A DNA stretch of 64,000 nucleotides. It comes from Thermoplasmata archaeon. GTDB taxonomy: Archaea; Thermoplasmatota; Thermoplasmata; Lutacidiplasmatales; UBA184. The stretch lies in assembly GCA_022750195.1 (NCBI GenBank), contig JAKIWE010000001.1:866672-930671 (forward strand), in the 5' to 3' direction. Of this stretch, positions 1-8,840 are shown one piece after another; position 1 is the first letter of the stretch, and each line of letters begins with the position of its first letter. A program made the translations under genes and the position numbers. The notes beneath the pieces were generated by a model. That model was given only the letters and a program-made list of their open reading frames with translations, was not told where the DNA came from and searched no databases.

Positions 1-1
1 G

Positions 2-427
2 TTCGGCGAGGATCGCGCCGGGCTCGTCCGGCTGCTCAACCGGGAGGCCGGACTTTGGGCCTTGTCCGGAGGGACCAGCGACATGAAGACGCTCCTCGCC
101 CGTCAGGGTTCGGACACAGGGGCCGCAGACGCCGTGGAGAGCTTCTGTTACCAGGCCCGAAAGTACCTCGGGGCCTACGTCGCCGTCCTCGGGGGGCTCG
201 ACACGCTCGTCTTCACCGGAGGCATCGGGGAGAATTCTGAGGAGATCCGGGCCCGCGTCTGCGCGGGATGGGAGTTCCTCGGGCTTCGACTCGATCCGGT
301 GGCGAACCGTGCCGGGGCTTCTCTCATCTCCTCCGGAGCGAGCTCGGTGAACGTGCGGGTGATGAAAACGGACGAGAACCGGGTCGTGGCCCAGCACCTT
401 CGAACCTTCCTCGAGAAGGCTCCGTGA
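2..427 (+). CDS. ackA: Acetate kinase, C-terminal part (5' end outside window)
   Basis: Acetate kinase interconverts acetyl-phosphate plus ADP and acetate plus ATP in the cytoplasm. The frame is open from base 2, so the TTG at 62 in the ORF track is internal and the gene begins upstream of the window. The visible 141 residues contain the family segments LSGGTSDMK and LVFTGGIGENS near the C-terminal ATPase half, followed by the usual short tail. The stop lies 3 nt before the phosphoketolase start, so the two are almost certainly co-transcribed: phosphoketolase makes the acetyl-phosphate that this enzyme uses for ATP synthesis. Butyrate kinase is a related alternative, but the partner gene favours acetate kinase. 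Confidence 0.9.
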   Translation, partial: FGEDRAGLVRLLNREAGLWALSGGTSDMKTLLARQGSDTGAADAVESFCYQARKYLGAYVAVLGGLDTLVFTGGIGENSEEIRARVCAGWEFLGLRLDPVANRAGASLISSGASSVNVRVMKTDENRVVAQHLRTFLEKAP

Positions 428-430
428 CGC

Positions 431-2869
431 ATGTTCCGATTTGACCCGACCTACTCGAGCGCCGTCCCGGCCGACGGCGAGCCGGAGCCAACTCCGCCGG
501 CCTCCGGGCCCCTCTCCGAGAGCGAGCTGCGCCTGATCGACCGTTACTGGCAGGCCGCGAATTACCTGACGGTCGGCCAGATCTACCTCCTCGCGAATCC
601 GCTGCTCCACGAGCCGCTCCGACGCGAACACCTCAAACCACGGCTGCTGGGCCACTGGGGGACCTCCCCCGGGCTGAGCTTCATCTACGCCCACCTGAAC
701 CGGTTGATCCGGTCGACCGACGCGAACGTGATCCTTCTCGCCGGACCGGGGCACGGCGGGCCGGCGATCCTCGCGAACGTCTACCTCGAAGGAACGTACT
801 CGGAAGTCTACCCCGCGATGCCGACGAACGAGGAGGGCCTGCGTCGGCTGTTCCGTCAGTTCTCGACCCCGGGGGGCGTACCGAGCCACGTGAGCGCCCC
901 GACGCCCGGTTCGATCCATGAGGGCGGGGAGCTCGGTTACGTCCTCCTCCACGCCTTCGGTGCCGCGTTCGACAACCCGGAGCTGCTCGTCGTGGCCGTG
1001 GTCGGCGACGGGGAGGCCGAGACCGGCCCGCTCGAAGGGTCGTGGAAGGGGATTCGTTTCCTTCATCCGGCGCGGGATGGGGCGGTGCTGCCCATCCTTC
1101 ACTTGAACGGCTACAAGATCGCCGGTCCGACCGTCCTCGGCCGGACCTCGGACGCGGACCTTCGCGCCTGGTTGCAGGGGCTGGGATACGAACCGACCTT
1201 CGTGGAGGGCGACCGCCCCGAGTCCGTCCATCAGCAGTTCGCAGCGGCCCTCGACGCCTGCCACTCGCGCATCCGGTCGATTCAGTCGGAGGCGCGCGCC
1301 CGCGGGGTGGTGGGGCGGGTCACCTGGCCAATGATCGTCCTTCGAACGCCGAAAGGCTGGACCGGACCGGACGAGCTTGACGGGGTTCCGATCGAGGGTA
1401 CGTTCCGGGCCCACCAGGTCCCGCTGGCGAACGTGCGAACCGACCCTGAACAGCTCCGGCGACTGGAGGCATGGCTGCGGAGCTACCGACCCGACGAACT
1501 GTTCGACGCCGCCGGGACCCTCGTCCCAGAGCTCCGGGCTCTGGCACCCGTGGGGGGGCGCCGGCTCGGGTCGAACCCGCACGCGAACGGTGGGGGCCGG
1601 CCGATCGACCTGTCGCTGCCGGAGTATGCGGCCTACGCGCTGCCCGTAGCCCACCCCGGGGTCGAAACGGCGGAGTCCACCCGCCAACTCGGTCGCTGGC
1701 TGCGGGACATTTACACAGCGACCGCCACGGACCGGAACTTCCGGCTGTTCTGCCCCGACGAGGCGAACTCGAACCGTCTGGGCGACGTCTTCAGCGTCGA
1801 GAAGCGCTGCTTCGTCGGACCGGTCCTCTCCGTCGACGACCACGTCGCTCCCGAAGGGCGAGTGATGGAGGTGTTGAGCGAGCACAACTGCCACGGGTGG
1901 CTCGAAGGGTACCTTCTCACTGGCCGTCACGGCCTCTTCGCCACGTACGAGGCGTTCGCCATGGTCTCCGCCTCGATGACGGTCCAGTTCTCGAAATGGC
2001 TCGAGGAGGCGGCCGGACTTCCCTGGCGAGTCCCGATCCCCTCGCTGAACATCCTCCTCACGTCGACCTGCTGGCGGAACGACCACAACGGCTTCAGCCA
2101 CCAGGGACCGGGACTGATCGACGTCGTCCTCTCCAAGAGGGGGACCGTCGCCCGGATCTACCTACCCCCGGACGCGAACTGCCTGCTCTCGGTCGCCGAC
2201 CATTGCCTTCGCTCGCGCAACTACGTGAACCTCATCGTCATCGACAAGCAGCCCCAACTCCAGTGGCTCAGCCTCGAGGAGGCGCGCGCGCACTGCGCGC
2301 GAGGCGCCTCGACCTGGGCGTGGGCGGGCCATCTCGACGACGGGTCCCCCGACGTGGTCCTCGCCTGCGCGGGCGACATCCCCACGCTCGAGACCGTCGC
2401 GGCGGCGTGGTGGCTCCGCCGTTTGGCTCCGGACCTCAAGGTCCGGGTGGTCAACGTCGTCGACCTCATGGCCCTCTTCCCGCCGGAGTACCACCCTCAC
2501 GGCCTCGACGAGGCCCGGTTCGTCGAGATGTTCACCGCCGACCGGCCGGTCGTCTTCGCCTTCCACGGCTACCAGCGGGCGATCCACGAGATCATCCACG
2601 GCCACCCGAACGTCGACCGGTTCCACGTGCGCGGCTTTTGCGAACAGGGAACGACCACGACCCCCTTCGAGATGGTGGCGCTCAACGGGATGAGCCGCTT
2701 CCACCTCGCGAGCGAGGCGGTCCGGCGGGTCGGGCGGCTGAAGGATCGCGCGCCGGCGATCCTCGCGGAGCTCGAGGCGAAACTGACCACAGCGAGCGCC
2801 TATGCTCTCGAACATTTCGAGGACCCCGAAGAGATACGGTCCTGGACGTGGAGCTCCGACGCCCCGTAG
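431..2869 (+). CDS. xfp: Phosphoketolase (xylulose-5-P / fructose-6-P)
   Basis: This thiamine-diphosphate enzyme cleaves xylulose 5-phosphate (and often fructose 6-phosphate) with phosphate to give acetyl-phosphate and a sugar phosphate. The 812-residue length matches the family (about 790-830). The N-terminal domain shows RYWQAANYLTVGQIYLL and LLGHWGTSPGL (residues about 36-80), then AGPGHGGPA and the ThDP/metal motif GDGEAETGPLEGSW, followed by HLNGYKIAGPT. The C-terminal transketolase-like part has NDHNGFSHQGPG and FHGYQRAIHEI. The ATG at 431 follows the ackA stop by 3 nt. Together with AckA it completes a phosphoketolase route to acetate and ATP. Whether the fructose-6-phosphate activity is present cannot be told from sequence alone. 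Confidence 0.95.
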   Translation: MFRFDPTYSSAVPADGEPEPTPPASGPLSESELRLIDRYWQAANYLTVGQIYLLANPLLHEPLRREHLKPRLLGHWGTSPGLSFIYAHLNRLIRSTDANVILLAGPGHGGPAILANVYLEGTYSEVYPAMPTNEEGLRRLFRQFSTPGGVPSHVSAPTPGSIHEGGELGYVLLHAFGAAFDNPELLVVAVVGDGEAETGPLEGSWKGIRFLHPARDGAVLPILHLNGYKIAGPTVLGRTSDADLRAWLQGLGYEPTFVEGDRPESVHQQFAAALDACHSRIRSIQSEARARGVVGRVTWPMIVLRTPKGWTGPDELDGVPIEGTFRAHQVPLANVRTDPEQLRRLEAWLRSYRPDELFDAAGTLVPELRALAPVGGRRLGSNPHANGGGRPIDLSLPEYAAYALPVAHPGVETAESTRQLGRWLRDIYTATATDRNFRLFCPDEANSNRLGDVFSVEKRCFVGPVLSVDDHVAPEGRVMEVLSEHNCHGWLEGYLLTGRHGLFATYEAFAMVSASMTVQFSKWLEEAAGLPWRVPIPSLNILLTSTCWRNDHNGFSHQGPGLIDVVLSKRGTVARIYLPPDANCLLSVADHCLRSRNYVNLIVIDKQPQLQWLSLEEARAHCARGASTWAWAGHLDDGSPDVVLACAGDIPTLETVAAAWWLRRLAPDLKVRVVNVVDLMALFPPEYHPHGLDEARFVEMFTADRPVVFAFHGYQRAIHEIIHGHPNVDRFHVRGFCEQGTTTTPFEMVALNGMSRFHLASEAVRRVGRLKDRAPAILAELEAKLTTASAYALEHFEDPEEIRSWTWSSDAP

Positions 2870-3021
2870 GCCGCTGACGGAGCCTGCCTCGGCGCGGGGA
2901 GAGACGTCGAGATCAACCCCGGCTACGCGAGGGCCGCGAACCGGGCCAAACTCTCTATAGCGTGGGCCGCTTGGCGACGCGTCGGGCGCGGGGGGTTTCC
3001 AGCCCTCCTCCCGGTGGCATC

Positions 3022-3471
3022 ATGAACGCATCAGCGAAGGGATCGAAGCCGGCGGGCGCGACGGGCGGATCGGGAGCGGGCACCAGGGACCGGCCGTGGA
3101 AACTCACGACCCCGAGCGGAGGATCGGAGTTCCTGGCGTTCAGGGACGAGAGCCTGTCGCCTCCGGCCCTGGTCGTTCAAGTGGGCAAGACCGAACTTCG
3201 CTACCAGTTGCGGTGCCTCGACGACCTCCGTGTCTATCTGAAGTCGAAAGGGGACTGGGTTCCCCTCGGCGGCGCCGATGAGCTAAAGCCCGCCGCGGAC
3301 GGGACGGTGGAAGCGTGGGGTCGGTCCCCGAAGAATCCGGTGGGCGGCTGGTATGGGCTGAAGAAAGGCCTGCGCGGACGGTTCGGGGTCTACGTCCCAC
3401 CGGTCATGAAGGTCCTCGGCCTCGCCGAGGTCGAGAACAACCCCAAGAACAACCGAATGCGGGCGATTTGA
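3022..3471 (+). CDS. Small conserved protein of unknown function
   Basis: A 149-residue soluble protein with no membrane segment. The first 25 residues are low-complexity (Gly/Ala/Ser/Thr). The rest is an ordered domain with TPSGGSEFLAFRD, a central QLRCLDDLRVYLKSKGDWVPLG, and a basic C-terminus NPVGGWYGLKKGLRGRFGVY then NNPKNNRMRA. This resembles a widespread small family of unknown function (possibly DUF6855; from memory, not checked). I place the start at ATG 3022 rather than the upstream GTG 2962, because a TATA-like TCTATAG at 2954-2960 would put the transcript start near 2983, downstream of 2962. A weak GGTGG lies before 3022. Confidence 0.7.
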   Translation: MNASAKGSKPAGATGGSGAGTRDRPWKLTTPSGGSEFLAFRDESLSPPALVVQVGKTELRYQLRCLDDLRVYLKSKGDWVPLGGADELKPAADGTVEAWGRSPKNPVGGWYGLKKGLRGRFGVYVPPVMKVLGLAEVENNPKNNRMRAI

Positions 3472-3624
3472 GGCCGCCGCGCGTCGCGTGGGCGACCACC
3501 GGGCGTCGCTCGCCGACGGCCTCCACGGCGTTGGTTCGTGAGGCTGAGCGCTCCTGCAGCGGAGAGCCGCGGAAGGTGGAAGGCTGCCGGTGCGCGCCTT
3601 GTAAGTAGGAACGGATTTCTCTCG

Positions 3625-6267
3625 ATGACGATGCGCTGGAATCGCCTGCTCGCGGTGACCGCGCTCGTCCTCCTGTTGCCGGCGGCGTCGGGGGCAGGAG
3701 CTGCCCCCCACGGAGCCCACGCTCCGACCGCGTCGCTCGGGACCGTCCGTCCCGGAACGCTGCATCGTCCGACCGTTCCACCGTCCGGCTACCCGGTCGA
3801 CTCTTGGCCGACCTACCTCTCGAATCCGGAGCGCACGGGGGCGAATCTCGGAGAGCGGACGATCGCGGTCTCGAACGCTTCGAACCTCTCGATCCTCTGG
3901 TCGATCAAGACCAACGGCTCCGGGTTCGGTTCCCCGACCATCGTCAACGGCACCGTGTTCGCCGGAGCCTGGGACGGCTACGAGTACGCGCTGAACGCCT
4001 CGACCGGCCACATCCTTTGGAAGGCGAAGCTGGGAACGGACCCGAACTGCAGCTGGGGGAACCCGATGGGCATCGACGGAAGCGCCGCCGTGTGGAACGG
4101 CACGGTGTTCGTCGGGGGCGGCGACGATTACTGGTACGCGCTCAATGCAGCGAACGGTTCGGTCGACTGGCGGGTGAAGGTCGGGGACAACAGCCCGTCC
4201 GGCGGGAACTTCAACTGGGCGAGCCCGCTGATCTACCACGGCTTCGAGTACATCGGCATCGCCAGCTGCATCGATAGCCCCCTGGTGCAGGGGAAGCTCC
4301 TCATGGTCAACCTCTCCGGGACCCACGGCATCGTCCACAGCTTCGACTTCGTTCCGAACGGCCAGACCGGCGGAACGATCTGGACGACCTCCGCGGTCGA
4401 CCCGGCGACCGGACGGATCTGGGTCTCGTCCGGCAACGACGACGGCTCGTCGAGTCAGCCGTACACGGAGGCGATCGTCGCGCTCAACGCCTCCAACCTG
4501 TCGCTGGTCGGGCACTGGCAGGTGCCCGGGGTCGTGGGCACCGACTCCGACTTCGGTGCCGGGCCCACGCTCTTCAACGACAGCACCGGCCGTACCCTCG
4601 TCGCCGCGACGAACAAGAACGGGGTCCTCTACGCGCTCAACCGCAGCAACGTGACGGAGAACGGCAGCTGGGCGCCGGTGTGGACCCTGACGACCGGGGG
4701 CGGGTTCTCGCCGGCGGCGTTCGACGGCAGCACGCTGTACGCCGGCGGCGGAGCGGTCACGGTCGGTAGCACGAACTTCGCCGGCTCGGTCCGGGCGGTC
4801 GACCCGGCGAACGGGAGCGTCCGATGGACCCACGGCACCTCGGCGCTCGTCTACGCGGGCCTCGCGTATGCGAACGGGCTCGTGGTCGATGGTTCCGGCG
4901 CGACGCTCGAGGTCCTCGACGCCGCGAACGGCACGGCGCTCAAGACCCTCTCCATCGCCAGCGGCCAGACGATCAACGGGGCGCCGAGCATCGCGCAGGG
5001 CCGGATCTTCTTTGAATCCGGCGACTCGTCGACGACCGGCTACTTCTACGCGGTCGGGCTCCCGCTCGGCCTCGCCGCGAACGAGACCCCCACGAGCGGC
5101 TCCGCGCCCGTGGGCGTCCGTTTCACCGGGAGCCCGACGGGCGGGATGCCGCCGTACAACTTCTCCTGGTCGTTCGGGGACGGGAGCGTCGGATTCGGAA
5201 GCCCTACGGTCCATTGGTACTCGCTGGGCGGCACGTTCAACATCTCGCTCCAAGTACGCGACTCGGCCAACGCGAGCCGAAACGCCACCCTCCAGATCGT
5301 GGTCGGCGCTCCCCTGACCACGTCCATCGAGCTCGTCCCTACCTCCGGAGTGGCCCCCTTGACGGTCTCGCTCACCGCCGTGGCGCAGAACGGCGCCGGG
5401 GCCCCGTACAACTTCAGTTGGGATTTCGGCGACGGCTCACCTGTGACGTTCGCGGCGACCACGAGCCATCGGTTTGGTTCGGCCGGCACCTACACGGTCG
5501 GGTTGGAGGCACGCGATCCGGTGGGCCATACGGCGAACGCAACGGCCGTCGTGAGCGTCGGCGCTCCGCTGTCGGCCACGGCGCACGCGTCCACGCTCGC
5601 GGGCGTGGCTCCGCTCCAGGTGTTGTTCATGGCCTCGGCGCTCAACGGGTCGTCGCCGTACCGATTCACGTGGAACTTCGGCGACCAGAGCCCCGAGTCG
5701 ACGCAGAGCACCGTCTACCACACATTCCTGCAACCGGGCCAGTATACCACGACGCTCGAGGTTCGGGACCAGGTGAATGCCGACGTGACCCAGAGCTTCC
5801 ACATCAACGTGGGCGCACCCCTCGCGTCGGCCCTCTCCGCGCCGGTGGCGTCGAACGAGAGTTGCCCGGCCCACGCGATCGAGGTCACGTTCCACGCCTC
5901 CGCCACCGGGGGCGGGCCGCCCTACACCTACGGTTGGCAGTTCGGCGACGGTAGCTCGAACGCTCCGGCGGGAGCCACCGTCGCCCACAACTACACCCGG
6001 AACGGAACGTTCGCCGTCAACGTCACGGTGCACGATACGAACGGTTCGCTCGCGAGCTCCTCCACGTCGACCACGATCGTCCTGGTCGCCTGCCCGGGGT
6101 CGGTGCACCCGGTGCTACCGCCGACCCCGAAGAACAGCTCCAGCACCGTGACCACCGAAGAATGGATCGGGGCCGGGCTGATCGTCGGCGCTGCCGGCGT
6201 CGTCGCGACGCTCTGGCTCGCGACTCGACGGGCCCCCCCGAGCGGTGGGGAGCCCCGGACGCCGTAG
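3625..6267 (+). CDS. Secreted PQQ-type beta-propeller protein with PKD domains and C-terminal anchor
   Basis: An 880-residue predicted surface protein. The ATG at 3625 is followed directly by a signal peptide (RWNRLLAVTALVLLLPAASG); the longer ORF start at 3538 would bury it. Residues about 60-490 form a PQQ-like (BamB/quinoprotein-type) beta-propeller with repeats such as LNASTGHILWKAKLG, LNAANGSVDWRVKVG and VDPANGSVRWTHG. Then come four PKD-type Ig-like domains marked by FSWSFGDGS, FSWDFGDGS, FTWNFGDQS and YGWQFGDGS. The C-terminus has one hydrophobic segment (WIGAGLIVGAAGVVATLWLA) and basic residues, a typical archaeal cell-surface anchor. Many NxS/T sequons fit glycosylation. There is no catalytic dehydrogenase signature, so binding or scaffolding is likelier than redox catalysis. 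The gene converges on the Kelch gene at 6313. Confidence 0.85.
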   Translation: MTMRWNRLLAVTALVLLLPAASGAGAAPHGAHAPTASLGTVRPGTLHRPTVPPSGYPVDSWPTYLSNPERTGANLGERTIAVSNASNLSILWSIKTNGSGFGSPTIVNGTVFAGAWDGYEYALNASTGHILWKAKLGTDPNCSWGNPMGIDGSAAVWNGTVFVGGGDDYWYALNAANGSVDWRVKVGDNSPSGGNFNWASPLIYHGFEYIGIASCIDSPLVQGKLLMVNLSGTHGIVHSFDFVPNGQTGGTIWTTSAVDPATGRIWVSSGNDDGSSSQPYTEAIVALNASNLSLVGHWQVPGVVGTDSDFGAGPTLFNDSTGRTLVAATNKNGVLYALNRSNVTENGSWAPVWTLTTGGGFSPAAFDGSTLYAGGGAVTVGSTNFAGSVRAVDPANGSVRWTHGTSALVYAGLAYANGLVVDGSGATLEVLDAANGTALKTLSIASGQTINGAPSIAQGRIFFESGDSSTTGYFYAVGLPLGLAANETPTSGSAPVGVRFTGSPTGGMPPYNFSWSFGDGSVGFGSPTVHWYSLGGTFNISLQVRDSANASRNATLQIVVGAPLTTSIELVPTSGVAPLTVSLTAVAQNGAGAPYNFSWDFGDGSPVTFAATTSHRFGSAGTYTVGLEARDPVGHTANATAVVSVGAPLSATAHASTLAGVAPLQVLFMASALNGSSPYRFTWNFGDQSPESTQSTVYHTFLQPGQYTTTLEVRDQVNADVTQSFHINVGAPLASALSAPVASNESCPAHAIEVTFHASATGGGPPYTYGWQFGDGSSNAPAGATVAHNYTRNGTFAVNVTVHDTNGSLASSSTSTTIVLVACPGSVHPVLPPTPKNSSSTVTTEEWIGAGLIVGAAGVVATLWLATRRAPPSGGEPRTP

Positions 6268-6312
6268 CGCCGGAACAGCGCCCGACCGCCGCCGAGCGCT
6301 CGGAACGTCGCC

Positions 6313-8592
6313 CTAGCGCCGCGGGCGCGAGAGGATCACGGCGGCCGCGATCACGACCGCCCCGACGACCGTACCGACAGCGATCCATTCCGCGCTCACC
6401 GTGCCCGAGCCGGCCGAGGTGGTCGGGGTAGAGGGCGGTGGAGGCAGGGACCGCGTCGGTCCTGGGCCGATCGTCAACGTGACGGACTGAGCGCTGGTCC
6501 GGCCGTTCGAGTCGACGACGGTGAGCGTCGCCGTGTAGGTGCCGGCGTTCTGGTAGGCGTGGGTGGTGTTGAGCTGGGCGGAGCCGAGGCCGTCGCCGAA
6601 GTTCCAGGCCTCGAAGTAGGGTCCGGTCCCCCCGCCGACGGAGCCGAGGAAGGTGACGTTCGTCGTCGCTCGGGCGGTGAGGGGTTCCGCGAGCGCCTCA
6701 GCCCATAGCCCGGTCGTCACCGTGAGATTGACGAACGCCACGTGTTGGGTTCCTCGGGCGTCGACCGCCAAGAGCGTGACCCCGATCGACCCGCTGGCGT
6801 TGAACGTGTGCTGGACCGTGGGCTGGGTGGACAGTGTACCATCCCCGAAGTTCCATCGCAGGGTGTACGGCGCGAAACCCCCGGCGACGTTCGACGCGAA
6901 CCAGACCGAGAGCGGCGCGGGTCCCGACACCGTCGAGGCGGTCGCCACGACGGAGAGTGGTACGACCGTGGGCGCGATCACGTGGATGGTGAAGCTGTGG
7001 TCCTGGCTCGCGCCCACGGTGTCGGTGACGGTCACGGTCGCCACGAAGACGCCGGCGGCCGGGTAGACGAAGGTCGGCGAGGCGAGCGAGCTCGGGCTCC
7101 CGACTCCGGAGCTCCAGGAGTAGGTGTACGGCGCGGTTCCCCCGGTGGCTATGGAGGAGAACTGCACGGACAGCGGCGCCGTCCCGTTCACCGGGGAGGC
7201 GAGGGCGGTCAGCTCCAGGGGGATGATGACGTCGACACTGAAGTGGGCCACGGCCGACGCACCGTTCGCGTCCATCACGGTGGCCGACGGGAAGTACATC
7301 CCGGCCGTGGTGTAGACGACCCCGGCGGTCGCGTTGTCGACGACCTGGCCGTTCCCGAGATCCCAAGCATAGGTGAAGGGAGCCAGTCCACCGGCCTCCG
7401 AGGCGGTGACGTTCACCGTGAGCGGCGCCGCCCCCCCGTTCGCGGTGATCGACGCCGTCAGGTTGAGGCCGTAGTACTCCCAGGTATCGTCCAAGCTCGA
7501 GGCCCCGCTCCCGCTGAACAGAACGAGCACGGAGTCCACCGGGTCGTCGGCCATCTCTCCAAAGAGACGGCCGGGCGGCGAAGCGATCGAGCTCTGCTCG
7601 GTCCACCGGCCTGCCGAAAACCACCAGGTGTCGCCGAGGTTGTAGGAGTAGGTGCCCGCTCCCCCGTAGATCACGACGGCGGGGATCGTCGGGTCGAACG
7701 CGGCGCTCGCCTCGGAACGCGCGGTCGGGTGAACGATGGCCGTGTTCTCCGTCCAGTTGCCGGCGTTGAACGTCCACGTGTCCCCGTCGTAGTTGCTCCC
7801 GTAGTCATCCCCGCCGAACAGTACCGTGGTGTTGTCGGCCGGGTCGCTGACCAGCGACGGATTCTCCCGAGCCGACGGCGACGGGCTGGGATGGAGTTGC
7901 GTCCAGTTGCCGTTCACGAACGTCCACGTGTCGCCGATCGCACCGCCGGCGCAACCGCCGAAGAGCAGGATCTCCTGGTCGGCGGAGTCCCACGCCATCG
8001 ACGAGGCCCAGCGGGCGGAGGGATGGCTCGTGGGGGCGAGCTCCGTCCAGTTGCCGTGCAGGAACGTCCAGGTGTCGGAGAGGTCGCCGCCACTGTTCGA
8101 TCCGCCGAAGAGGACCAGGTAGCCGTCGATCGGATCCCACGCCAGCGTCGAATGGTCGCGTCCCGGGGGCGAGGTGTGCGGGTGCAGCTGCGTCCACTTC
8201 CCGGCGTGGAAGGCCCACGTGTCGGCGAGGTAGCTCCCCACGTACCCGCCGAACATCAGAAGGTAGTTGTCGACCGGGTCAAACGCGAAACTTCGACCGT
8301 AGCTACGGTAGGGGGGAGTGCTCCCGGTGGTGCCGGTCAGGTTCGCCCATCCGGGGAGGCTCGAACCGTTCTCGGTGACCGGCCCGAAGCTGAGGGGATG
8401 ACCCTGCGGTTTCGCCGGCGCGGTCAGGACGGACAGGGCGGCCGCCCCCGAGCTGGGCGACAGGCCCGGAGGAGACCGGTGGACCGAACTGGTCGGAACT
8501 CCCTGAGTGGCCACCATCGTGGCAGCCGCCAGGAGGAGAATCACAAGCGCGAGCCGGGACGGGCGGACGGTGGTCAGCGTTCGTACGGTCAT
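6313..8592 (-). CDS. Secreted Kelch-repeat protein with PKD domains (paralogue of 15116-17389)
   Basis: A 759-residue predicted surface protein. The signal peptide (RLALVILLLAAATMVATQG) follows ATG 8592; the ORF-track start at 8601 is a TTG three codons earlier. Residues about 90-370 hold six Kelch-type repeats with the pattern LFGG...DTWTF..GNWT, folding into a beta-propeller. Then come four PKD-type domains (for example YAWDLGNGQ, LRWNFGDGT, EAWNFGDG) and a C-terminal membrane anchor (WIAVGTVVGAVVIAAAVIL) ending in RPRR. It is closely similar in order and motifs to the 15116-17389 gene, indicating duplication. No enzyme signature is visible; extracellular adhesion or polymer binding is an inference. 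Confidence 0.85.
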   Translation of the reverse strand: MTVRTLTTVRPSRLALVILLLAAATMVATQGVPTSSVHRSPPGLSPSSGAAALSVLTAPAKPQGHPLSFGPVTENGSSLPGWANLTGTTGSTPPYRSYGRSFAFDPVDNYLLMFGGYVGSYLADTWAFHAGKWTQLHPHTSPPGRDHSTLAWDPIDGYLVLFGGSNSGGDLSDTWTFLHGNWTELAPTSHPSARWASSMAWDSADQEILLFGGCAGGAIGDTWTFVNGNWTQLHPSPSPSARENPSLVSDPADNTTVLFGGDDYGSNYDGDTWTFNAGNWTENTAIVHPTARSEASAAFDPTIPAVVIYGGAGTYSYNLGDTWWFSAGRWTEQSSIASPPGRLFGEMADDPVDSVLVLFSGSGASSLDDTWEYYGLNLTASITANGGAAPLTVNVTASEAGGLAPFTYAWDLGNGQVVDNATAGVVYTTAGMYFPSATVMDANGASAVAHFSVDVIIPLELTALASPVNGTAPLSVQFSSIATGGTAPYTYSWSSGVGSPSSLASPTFVYPAAGVFVATVTVTDTVGASQDHSFTIHVIAPTVVPLSVVATASTVSGPAPLSVWFASNVAGGFAPYTLRWNFGDGTLSTQPTVQHTFNASGSIGVTLLAVDARGTQHVAFVNLTVTTGLWAEALAEPLTARATTNVTFLGSVGGGTGPYFEAWNFGDGLGSAQLNTTHAYQNAGTYTATLTVVDSNGRTSAQSVTLTIGPGPTRSLPPPPSTPTTSAGSGTVSAEWIAVGTVVGAVVIAAAVILSRPRR

Positions 8593-8618
8593 GGTTCTCA
8601 ATTGAGGGCCGACCGAAC

Positions 8619-8632
8619 GAGGGGGTTATCGA
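8619..8632 (-). promoter_or_regulatory. Shared GGGGGTTATCGA box upstream of Kelch paralogue 1
   Basis: Read on the minus strand this is TCGATAACCCCCTC. Its 12-base core GGGGGTTATCGA (plus strand, 8621-8632) is repeated exactly before the second Kelch gene (17420-17431). It lies 29 nt before this start codon and 31 nt before the second. The GATAAC part could be the TATA element, and the flanking C-run a BRE-like or operator sequence. Confidence 0.4.
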
Positions 8633-8840
8633 ACTATGCAACGGTTATCGCGACTCGGTAAGGCTTTGCTCCTCCGAACCAGGACTGCGCGCGGCTCCCC
8701 GGGTGGTTCCCTCCGAGGGCACCCCGCCGACCTCGGGCGCCGGCCCGTACGAACCGGCGGTGTGCTCGGGGCGGAAGACCATGCCGGTCGGCCGGGGCGA
8801 GGCTCGTTCGCGTCGCCACACGGAAGCCGGTTTAGTGCGT

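Noticed and set aside
1471-2877. 468-residue plus-strand ORF
   Set aside because: Frame-shifted shadow of phosphoketolase; Arg/Pro/Gly-rich without any motif, as expected in GC-rich DNA.
3283-5253. 656-residue minus-strand ORF
   Set aside because: Antisense to the small conserved protein and the PQQ/PKD gene; composition is Arg/Asp/Val-rich low complexity typical of shadow frames.
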